DNA from: Thermoplasmata archaeon
Lineage (GTDB): Archaea > Thermoplasmatota > Thermoplasmata > Lutacidiplasmatales > UBA184
Direction of reading: 5' to 3'
Length of the DNA stretch: 19,363 nt
Assembly (NCBI GenBank): GCA_030038885.1
Contig: JASHQY010000106.1
Location: forward strand, 1 to 19,363
Under the pieces are notes generated by a model, which saw only the letters and a program-made list of their open reading frames with translations, had not been told where the DNA came from and did no database searches. Position 1 is the first letter of the stretch. Every line of letters starts with the position of its first letter. This document shows positions 14,264 through 19,363 of this stretch, piece after piece. Made by a program: the position numbers and the translations under genes.

Positions 14264-14830
14264 TTAGCGCAGGCGGGCGATCTCCGCCACTTCCGCGAGA
14301 AGTCGGATCCGAGGGCCCACGCGCGCGCGTACCCCGAACCGTCGCGCGATGCGACGCGCCGCGTCGACGGTCGACCACGGGACGCCCGCCCGGAGATCGC
14401 GGAGGATCTTCGGAAAGTACAGCTCATACGGATCGATCACCAGGCGCATGTACCACACGACGGCCGGGCGCGCGACCCGTCCGGCGGGAGACGGCTCGGA
14501 CCCGTACCGGCGCACGTAGCGGTAGAACTCGGACGCGGACCGCACTCCCGCGTAGGCGGCGGGATCCAGAAGATCGAATCGTACCAGCTGGCCGCGCACG
14601 ATCACATGCCCTCCCGGGATCGAGGCCGGGCCGCGGTCCATGGATGCCACGGACGGGTCCCGGTCGATCGCCTCCACCGCGCGTCGATAGTCTCCCGGCA
14701 GGACCATCACGTCAACGTCGAAGGTCTGCGACGGATAGTGACGACGGATAGCCGTCCCCCCGACGAAAACAAAGTCGAGGTGGTTCCGCCGAAGAATCCG
14801 CGCAAAGTCGGCTGCCTCGTCGGAGGTCAT
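14264..14830 (-). CDS. nucleotidyltransferase-fold protein (toxin-like partner)
   Basis: A 188-residue protein. FVFVGGTAIRRHYPSQTFDVDVM at residues 20-42 has the nucleotidyltransferase signature: GGT at 24-26, then DxD at 38-40, which binds the metal and nucleotide. The rest (VRGQLVRFDLLDP, PAVVWYMRLVID and a basic helical C-terminus) is like short NTases of AbiEii/MNT and DUF6036 type. Such enzymes add nucleotides or AMP to RNA or protein and often act as toxins or antitoxins. ATG 14830 overlaps the TGA of the upstream gene as ATGA, so translation is coupled. No HEPN domain is present. The ending LRLLAEVAEIARLR-like helix suggests a full-length gene. Substrate unknown. Confidence 0.7.
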   Translation of the reverse strand: MTSDEAADFARILRRNHLDFVFVGGTAIRRHYPSQTFDVDVMVLPGDYRRAVEAIDRDPSVASMDRGPASIPGGHVIVRGQLVRFDLLDPAAYAGVRSASEFYRYVRRYGSEPSPAGRVARPAVVWYMRLVIDPYELYFPKILRDLRAGVPWSTVDAARRIARRFGVRARVGPRIRLLAEVAEIARLR

Positions 14831-15399
14831 GCCCGGAGCCCGAGGACCTGGGCCTCCCGCACCTGGGCGTCGAGCAGCGACGGGGGCAGCGGTCGGCCCA
14901 CGTGCGGGATCGAGGGAGCGAATTCCTGCAGGTTCACGCGGGTCGCCTCGCCCTCCAGCTCGTCTTGGACGACCCGTCGGAGGAGCCGCACGGGATCGAT
15001 CGCAACCCGCTGTCGGGAAGCGACCCCCCGGGCGGCCAGCGGGTCGATCCGAAGCAGCGCGACGATGACGTCCTCTAGGGCGGGTCGACGGGCACCGTCG
15101 GCCGACGCCACCAAAATCCGGGGGAGACTCGTATCGATCGCGGGTTCGACTTCCCGGGGGACTACCAGCTGGGGCGGGAACTGTACCGGATATCCCAGGG
15201 CCGTCACCACTTCGGGGGTCAGCAGGAAGACCGGCGCGCCGAGCCGTCGAGCCTCGAGGACATCTTCCGGGCTCTCGATCGCGAGTCGAACACGGCGGGG
15301 TGGTCGGCCCCGAGAACGTCGTTCGGGACACACCACTCGAGAGGTCCGGTGCCACCCGCGCGGGAGTCCCGTCCACGCCGCTTCGAGCTTCACAGACAT
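14827..15399 (-). CDS. uncharacterised first gene of the nucleotidyltransferase operon
   Basis: A 190-residue protein that I do not recognise. The N-terminus (1 to about 37) is basic and Arg-rich, followed by IESPEDVLEARRLGAPVFLLTPEVVTALGY and a helical segment ALEDVIVALLRIDPLAARGV. There is no signal peptide or transmembrane segment. Its place directly upstream of, and overlapping, a short nucleotidyltransferase is the arrangement of antitoxin-toxin pairs such as AbiEi/AbiEii, with the regulator first. No helix-turn-helix is obvious, so it would be a new type of partner. ATG 15399 is supported by a very good TATA box 23 nt upstream. The role as antitoxin is inferred from gene order only. Confidence 0.6.
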   Translation of the reverse strand: MSVKLEAAWTGLPRGWHRTSRVVCPERRSRGRPPRRVRLAIESPEDVLEARRLGAPVFLLTPEVVTALGYPVQFPPQLVVPREVEPAIDTSLPRILVASADGARRPALEDVIVALLRIDPLAARGVASRQRVAIDPVRLLRRVVQDELEGEATRVNLQEFAPSIPHVGRPLPPSLLDAQVREAQVLGLRA

Positions 15400-15417
15400 G
15401 CTACGTGCTTATTATTA

Positions 15418-15425
15418 TTTATATT
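15418..15425 (-). promoter_or_regulatory. strong TATA box of the nucleotidyltransferase operon
   Basis: On the minus strand AATATAAA sits inside an A/T run of about 20 bp (15409-15429), the best TATA box in the window. It is centred about 23 nt before ATG 15399. No Shine-Dalgarno motif is seen. Confidence 0.6.
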
Positions 15426-15485
15426 ATTATGCGTTAGTGGCAACGATGGTCGATCGGGTCGCTCCATGTGGTTGAGCGGAGGACC

Positions 15486-15525
15486 GTTCTCTCCCGGGGG
15501 GCCGTGCGGGCTCCTGGGAGAGAAC
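15486..15525. repeat. 10-bp perfect inverted repeat, stem-loop
   Basis: GTTCTCTCCC and GGGAGAGAAC are exact reverse complements with a 20-nt loop. Outer bases GGA (15481-15483) and TCC (15527-15529) can extend the stem past a small bulge. Confidence 0.5.
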
Positions 15526-15776
15526 CTCCGGAGCCCGAGGAACTCACGCGTATCGCGCGGATACCACGCAGGCTGCGACGACCCCAGACTCGACGGTCCG
15601 TCGGATCCCCGGAAGATCCGCGGCGCCCGACGCCGGCAGCGCGGTCGCCACGCACCGATGGGCACGATCCATGGTCCCCGACCCGGAGTCCCGTGTTGTC
15701 GAGGTCCGTGCGCTTGGGACTCGAGCGCTGGCGGAATGAAGGGGCTCATCGAACTCATTGGATCGGTCATCTCCCG

Positions 15777-15792
15777 CCATCGCAGGCGATGG
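15777..15792. repeat. 7-bp palindrome with 2-nt centre, near 3' end of HAD gene
   Basis: CCATCGC-AG-GCGATGG is flanked by CCCG (15773-15776) and a CGGG after 15795 that could pair. It lies about 100 bp beyond the HAD stop, so it could be a binding site or a transcript-end structure. Confidence 0.4.
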
Positions 15793-15895
15793 GCTCGGGC
15801 GGGGTGGGTCGCCCCCGAACCCGAGGGACCGAACGGTGCCTCCGTTCCGAGGAGGACCCCGCCCATCGGTGGAGGTCCCCGGTTCGGAGAGGCAG

Positions 15896-16663
15896 CTACA
15901 GCAGGTCGCGATCGAGCACTTCGCTCAAGCGATCGACCACGGTGACCCCGCCCTGGGAGGCGGGGTCCGGCGCGGACGGAGAATCCTCCTCCGACGGATA
16001 GCGGGTCCACAGGCCTCGATAGAGGACCGCGCCGCAGCCGGCCGCGCAGGCGCCGTCCACGTCGAGCTCCCAGCGGTCCCCGACGTGGAGCAGCTCCCGC
16101 ACCGGTACGCCCACGCGACGGGCCGCCTCGCGGAAGATCTCCGGGTCGGGCTTGGCCCGCCCCACCTCACACGACGCCAGGATGTGCCGAATCCCCGAAA
16201 CGCCTCGCTGGCGAAAGAAGCGCTGCCAGCTCTCGCCCCGACGGGCGGTGTTGGTGATCATCACGACCGGGATTCCGCGCTGGTCCAGCGCCTGCACGAG
16301 CTCCGGGAACTCGGGATTGATCGAGGGCGGGTGGGCCTCGAGTCCGGCCGAGGAGTAGATGCGGGCGGCCTCCTCGGCCGGCAGGGCCAGCGTTCCGCCC
16401 AGGACCCCCGCGCACTCGGCCACCACCACGCCCGGGTCGGTCGCGACCGTCCCCGAGCCCCGGTTCTCGAGCCGTTGGCGGACGACCTCGAAGGCCGAAC
16501 GCACGTCCGACAGCTCGGGTCGTCTCCCGTCCGGGGTCCGGAGAATTTCGGCAAGTGAACGGACCCGGTCGTCCTGCCACTGGTCTTCCCGCTCCGCCGG
16601 GTAATAGAGGGCCGTGAACCAGAGGTCCACCGATACGGCCCGGTACGTCGGTGCGGTCGCCAC
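15896..16663 (-). CDS. HAD-superfamily hydrolase (phosphatase-like)
   Basis: A 255-residue protein with all four HAD motifs. Motif I is VSVDLWFTALY with nucleophile Asp13. Motif II is VVMITNTARRG. Motif III is Lys171 in GRAKPDPEIF. Motif IV is VGDRWELDVDGACAAG with Asp196. The helical cap between motif I and II is of the HAD-IA type. The DLWxT form, with Trp where phosphatases have the second Asp, resembles archaeal HAD-IA members and haloacid-dehalogenase-like enzymes. Substrate is unknown; small phosphate esters are likely. GTG 16663 is chosen because a TTAAG-type element (16686-16690) lies about 25 nt upstream and the longer frame to 17182 has no homology-like features. It is divergent from the SnoaL-like gene. 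Confidence 0.8.
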   Translation of the reverse strand: MATAPTYRAVSVDLWFTALYYPAEREDQWQDDRVRSLAEILRTPDGRRPELSDVRSAFEVVRQRLENRGSGTVATDPGVVVAECAGVLGGTLALPAEEAARIYSSAGLEAHPPSINPEFPELVQALDQRGIPVVMITNTARRGESWQRFFRQRGVSGIRHILASCEVGRAKPDPEIFREAARRVGVPVRELLHVGDRWELDVDGACAAGCGAVLYRGLWTRYPSEEDSPSAPDPASQGGVTVVDRLSEVLDRDLL

Positions 16664-17036
16664 GACGCTCGCATCGGCCGGCGGGCTTAACGGTGAGGCC
16701 ACGTCGTGAATCGTCGACCGGTCCGCGCTCGCGCGAGACGATCTCGCACCGGCGCGGCCGCCGGCGGGCACGAACCGGTCCCCGGGGAGTCCCGGGGGTA
16801 CCGGGCCCGTCGAAGCCCCTCGAGCTCCAGCGGGATGCTGCGAGAGACCCCCACCGGCGGAGCGATTGTCGCCGTGGGCGATGCCGAGGGCCCGCGGCGC
16901 CGAACACCGGCTCCGACAAACAGCGATGAGGCGGGCCGGTGCATCGTCCCGGCGACATCGGCCACGTCGCGGGGATGCGGTCGCCGGAAGCTCCCAGACC
17001 CTTTCTACTAGACGAATCCTCCCGGCGACGTCGACC
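16664..17036. other. divergent intergenic region between HAD and SnoaL-like genes
   Basis: About 370 bp with no gene. It contains the weak TATA-like element for the HAD gene (16684-16690, minus strand) and TTTCTACTAG (17002-17011) about 30 nt before ATG 17037. Nothing else is recognised. Confidence 0.4.
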
Positions 17037-17408
17037 ATGGCCTCGGACTCCGTCTCCGCGAGCGGGCTCGTCGCGAAGTTCATCGGCGCGTGGAACGCGG
17101 AAACGCCGTCCGAATGCCGTCGTCTCCTGGAAGCCGCGTGCAACCAGCAGACCCGATTCGTCAGCTCCTCGGGCGAGCACATGGGCGTCGATGCCCAGCT
17201 GGATTCGATCGCCGCCTTTCATCGCCACTTTCCCAAGGGACGATGCTCGGCGCGTCTGCTCATGGAGCATCACGGATGGGTCCTCATCTCCTGGGTCACC
17301 GAGTTCGGGGACGGACGACCTCCGCTGCCCGGCGTCGATACCGCGGTCATCGGCCCGGGGGGTCGGTTCACCCAGATCGTGTCGTTTTCTCCGGTCTCCG
17401 TGCCGTAG
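17037..17408 (+). CDS. SnoaL/NTF2-like protein
   Basis: A 123-residue protein. An N-terminal helix (SGLVAKFIGAWNAETPSECRRLLE) is followed by a cone of strands: RFVSSSGEHMGVDAQLDSIAAFHRHFP, SARLLMEHHGWVLISWVTEFG, and TAVIGPGGRFTQIVSFSPV. The order and the ending G-G-R-hhh-h-h match the SnoaL-like/NTF2 fold, used for polyketide cyclases, isomerases or ligand binding. Which of these applies cannot be told. ATG 17037 is chosen over longer frames because coding-like composition starts there. Monocistronic; divergent from the HAD gene. Confidence 0.68.
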   Translation: MASDSVSASGLVAKFIGAWNAETPSECRRLLEAACNQQTRFVSSSGEHMGVDAQLDSIAAFHRHFPKGRCSARLLMEHHGWVLISWVTEFGDGRPPLPGVDTAVIGPGGRFTQIVSFSPVSVP

Positions 17409-17660
17409 GACGGTACTGACCCACCCGGGGGGGAATACCCCCGCGCTACGCAGACCAGACCCGACCGCGCGCGGACGTCCCCTTCGGCGTCGGATTCCCG
17501 GCCGGCCGTCGCTGCGGCTTCCAGGCAGGAACGGCCCTCGATGGAGTGCGTGGGTGGCCGTTGCCCGACGGGCGCCCCGTCCTCGGACCGTACCGTCGGC
17601 GTGCCCGCAGTGCCGCTCCGGAGGGGAGGGCCTGTAACCGATTATGCTACCATGCATGTG
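17409..17660. other. intergenic spacer upstream of AbiEi-like gene
   Basis: About 250 bp, no gene. The frame of the next gene is open back to 17546, but that part lies upstream of its promoter and is not counted. CATGCATG at 17651-17658 is a short palindrome next to the operator-like repeat. Confidence 0.4.
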
Positions 17661-17691
17661 AAGTTACCATATCAGTAACTTTAACGTATAT
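17661..17691 (+). promoter_or_regulatory. inverted repeat and TATA box of the AbiEi-like regulator
   Basis: AAGTTAC (17661-17667) and GTAACTT (17675-17681) form a perfect 7-bp inverted repeat with a 7-nt spacer. TATAT at 17687-17691 follows and lies about 22 nt before ATG 17711. AbiEi antitoxins are known to repress their own promoter by binding inverted repeats, so this is a likely operator. Confidence 0.6.
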
Positions 17692-17710
17692 CCTACACAT
17701 CCTCCGTCGG

Positions 17711-18538
17711 ATGGAGATTCGCTCCCTCTCTCGCTCCGAGGCCAAGGTCGTGCTCGCGTTGGAGGCGGAGGGCACGGAGGACCTGACCCTCGCGGGCCTC
17801 CGACAGCGCGCCGCGGTCTCCCCGGGATTCGCCCGCAAGATCGCGCATGAACTTGTGAGAAAGGGCTGGCTCCAACGGGTGGGTCGGGGGAGATACCTGC
17901 TCAATCCGAGCCGACACGGCCCAGATGCGCTGCCGGACACGGATCCCCTCCGCCTCGGCAGCCGGATCGTCTCCCCGTACTACTTCGGATTCGCCACGGC
18001 TGCCGAGCTGCTGGGGCTGCTCCCTCAGGCGAGCCGCGTCTACTACATCGTTTCGTGGAAGCGAGGCAGCTCGCATTGGCCCCACCTCGCCCAGTTCCGA
18101 CGGGTCACGATCGGACCCCACCGGTTCTTCGGCATCGAACGGATCGAACGCCGAGGAGTGTCGATCTGCGTCAGCAACCAGGAGCGCACCGTGCTGGACT
18201 GCCTCTCTCGGCCGGAGCTCTCGGGAGGACTGGGCGGCGTCGTGCAGATACTGACGAGTGCGCAGAGGACCCTCGACTGGGAGCGATTGGATCGGTACCT
18301 CCGACGCCTGCGCTCTCGCAGTCTGGCGCTACGCCTCGCCTACCTCGCAGACTCGTTTCTACGGATCGCCCCGCCTCCCACGCGTTGGCTCGACCGAGTC
18401 CGAGCCCGATCGGACGAGCCGTACATTCCGCTGGGAGCTCCCAAGGAGTTCGGCCGCCGGGGACCTCACGACTCGCGCTGGCATCTCATTCGGAACATCC
18501 CCGAGGCACGGCTGCGCGCAGAGGTGGACATTCATTGA
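17711..18538 (+). CDS. AbiEi-family antitoxin / transcriptional regulator
   Basis: A 275-residue protein. Residues 1 to about 65 form a winged helix (EAKVVLALEAEGTEDLTLAGLRQRAAVSPGFARKIAHELVRKGWLQRVGRGRYLLNP pattern), typical of AbiEi N-termini. SPYYFGFATAAELLGL at about 95-110, then a strand-rich part ending NQERTVLDCLSRPEL, is the second AbiEi domain. In type IV toxin-antitoxin systems AbiEi represses the operon and counters AbiEii, a nucleotidyltransferase toxin. Start ATG 17711 is set by the TATA box about 22 nt upstream; the frame is open to 17546 but that part precedes the promoter. The stop overlaps the start of a truncated AbiEii remnant, so the regulator seems to have outlived its toxin. 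Confidence 0.78.
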   Translation: MEIRSLSRSEAKVVLALEAEGTEDLTLAGLRQRAAVSPGFARKIAHELVRKGWLQRVGRGRYLLNPSRHGPDALPDTDPLRLGSRIVSPYYFGFATAAELLGLLPQASRVYYIVSWKRGSSHWPHLAQFRRVTIGPHRFFGIERIERRGVSICVSNQERTVLDCLSRPELSGGLGGVVQILTSAQRTLDWERLDRYLRRLRSRSLALRLAYLADSFLRIAPPPTRWLDRVRARSDEPYIPLGAPKEFGRRGPHDSRWHLIRNIPEARLRAEVDIH

Positions 18539-18669
18539 TCCCCCGGGCAGCGGCCAATCGCTTCGCCCACCGCATCGGAGCCGACCTCCCGAACGCGCTG
18601 CAGGTGGAAGCGCTCCTCATCGCCCGAGAGCTAACGCACGGCGGAGGGGTGCGCGGACGCCTCGCGTAG
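18535..18669 (+). pseudogene. truncated AbiEii-like nucleotidyltransferase toxin (N-terminal 44 codons)
   Basis: Starting at TTG 18535, which overlaps the AbiEi stop, the frame encodes IPRAAANRFAHRIGADLP then QVEALLIARELTHGGG and VRGRLA before a TAG at 18667-18669. The segment resembles the start of AbiEii proteins (VExDLIIxRAL followed by LRxxLAFxGGT). It stops right where the Phe-x-Gly-Gly-Thr catalytic motif should begin. No frame further on restores GGT or DxD, and the opposite-strand surface protein begins at 18736. I read it as a toxin gene that lost its catalytic part, leaving the antitoxin. A short unrelated peptide is the alternative. Confidence 0.58.
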
Positions 18670-18735
18670 AAGGAACAGACCCGCCTACGACCCATGGTCG
18701 CCGGTGACGCCGCTCGATTCCGCGAGGCCCGGAAG

Positions 18736-19209
18736 TCAGAGTATCGGGCCGCGATACGAGATCGTGCCCGACACGGAGTAGCTTCCCGCCCCGGTTCCCG
18801 ACAATTCGATGAGATAGGTTCCACAGCTCGAGACCGTGAAGCTCGTACTCCCGTTGAGCGTGTCCTGGCTCCACACCGTGGAGCCGTTGGGGGCGACCAG
18901 CGCGACCGAGAGGCTCGCGACCGAGCTCGAGTAGGAGATCGAGACGCTCGCGCCGGTCGGGCACAGATCCTCCGACGTCGTGTCGTTGAAGAACGAAATT
19001 CCGCCGCCCGGCACGACGCTACCGTACGCGAAGCTGGTCGAGTGGTCCACCGGGACCGTGAAGAGCACGACGAGGACCGCGACCACCACCACGACGATCA
19101 CCGTCGGCACCACCCACCGCGCCCGCCGATGCGGGCTCGGCGAGGTGGGCGGCGGGGGGATCGGCGAGGATGCCGGCGACGGAGCAGCAGAGGACGGACT
19201 TGCGGACAT
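18736..19209 (-). CDS. membrane-anchored surface protein with Pro/Ser-rich N-terminus
   Basis: A 157-residue protein. Residues 1-26 are Ser/Pro/Ala-rich with a PPPP run, 27-31 are basic (HRRAR), and 32-52 form one strong transmembrane helix of Val/Leu. The remaining ~105 residues are outside-type: Ser/Thr/Gly-rich strands with two Cys (LCPTG and SSCGTY) that may form a disulfide, and GTYLIELSGTGAGSYSVSGTISY, similar in style to PPC-like beta domains. The positive residues before the helix predict an inside N-terminus. This layout is common among small proteins of GC-rich Thermoplasmata. No enzymatic motif. Start ATG 19209 is the only credible one. Confidence 0.65.
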   Translation of the reverse strand: MSASPSSAAPSPASSPIPPPPTSPSPHRRARWVVPTVIVVVVVAVLVVLFTVPVDHSTSFAYGSVVPGGGISFFNDTTSEDLCPTGASVSISYSSSVASLSVALVAPNGSTVWSQDTLNGSTSFTVSSCGTYLIELSGTGAGSYSVSGTISYRGPIL

Positions 19210-19228
19210 GCGGACTGAGGGGATTTCA

Positions 19229-19248
19229 GGGCGCCGACCACGGCGCCC
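19229..19248. repeat. 8-bp GC-rich inverted repeat upstream of the surface protein
   Basis: GGGCGCCG (19229-19236) and CGGCGCCC (19241-19248) are exact reverse complements with a 4-nt loop. They lie 20-39 bp upstream of the surface-protein start on the minus strand. Confidence 0.45.
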
Positions 19249-19363
19249 GGCAGCGCCCCCAGTGCGGCAGGTGGCTTCAAGCTTGTCGGCCGCGCGACCG
19301 GGGCAGCAGCGCCCCCCTCGCTGCCCCGCTAACGCGCGCGCCGGTGCGCGAGCGACAACCTCT

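Larger units (their letters stand above)
15430..15895. other. gene-less stretch rich in inverted repeats
   Basis: No frame gives a credible protein. Three exact inverted repeats lie here: GTTCTCTCCC/GGGAGAGAAC (15486-15495 and 15516-15525), GTATC/GATAC (15550-15554 and 15560-15564) and CCATCGC/GCGATGG (15777-15783 and 15786-15792). It may hold a structured RNA. It lies between the diverging nucleotidyltransferase operon and the end of the HAD gene. Confidence 0.45.

Noticed and set aside
11766..14378. 870-residue minus-strand frame and other very long frames over the cyclase and peptidase genes (also 9949-11937 and 12203-14080)
   Set aside because: They are Arg/Gly/Pro-rich shadows caused by high GC. 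The opposing frames have full catalytic motifs of known families.
15468..16001. Plus-strand frame overlapping the HAD gene end
   Set aside because: Low-complexity Arg/Pro/Ser composition, and it overlaps the end of a gene with all HAD motifs on the other strand.

Overview
The window reads as a GC-rich archaeal chromosome segment. The evidence is that many genes have an A/T-rich TATA-like element about 22-30 nt before the start codon and no Shine-Dalgarno motif, the pattern of leaderless archaeal transcripts. The gene content (AbrB/PIN pairs, AAA+ ATPases with a DUF4143-type C-terminus, Orc/Cdc6-like or STAND-like ATPases, a Pro-rich single-pass surface protein) resembles high-GC Thermoplasmata-type archaea. 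That lineage is an inference from style, not from a marker gene.

Region 1 (1-9754) is an accessory island of toxin-antitoxin-like genes and P-loop ATPases. It starts with the C-terminal end of a Fic/Doc-like protein whose catalytic His is Gln. Next is a minus-strand AbrB/PIN (VapBC-like) pair whose PIN gene has an amber stop exactly at the conserved Glu codon. A divergent ATPase with a PD-(D/E)XK-like C-terminus follows, then a small four-helix membrane protein. An ATPase with a C-terminal winged helix comes next; it has a 24-bp perfect palindrome over its promoter and a second copy of that site just after its stop. A second AbrB/PIN pair is followed immediately by a second DUF4143-type ATPase. 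After about 950 bp with no gene, another Orc-like ATPase has tandem A/T repeats at its promoter. The AbrB-PIN-ATPase association therefore occurs twice, and promoter-embedded repeats precede all four ATPases.

Region 2 (9755-14263) holds two long, very GC-rich genes that converge. One is an M28-family zinc aminopeptidase with no visible signal peptide. The other is a class III adenylate cyclase fused to a TolB/FlgO-like domain and TPR repeats. Both look like families commonest in bacteria.

Region 3 (14264-19363) has a two-gene operon (uncharacterised protein plus nucleotidyltransferase, overlapping by ATGA, with a strong TATA box). It is followed by a gene-poor stretch with strong inverted repeats, a HAD phosphatase, a divergent SnoaL/NTF2-like protein, and an AbiEi-like antitoxin/regulator. 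The toxin partner of that regulator (AbiEii nucleotidyltransferase) is cut off after 44 codons. A membrane-anchored surface protein closes the window.

Taken together, the window shows toxins that are lost or damaged (Fic His, PIN Glu, AbiEii truncation, second PIN last Asp) beside intact antitoxin/regulator genes and intact ATPases with elaborate promoter palindromes. No rRNA, tRNA, CRISPR array or complete insertion sequence was seen.
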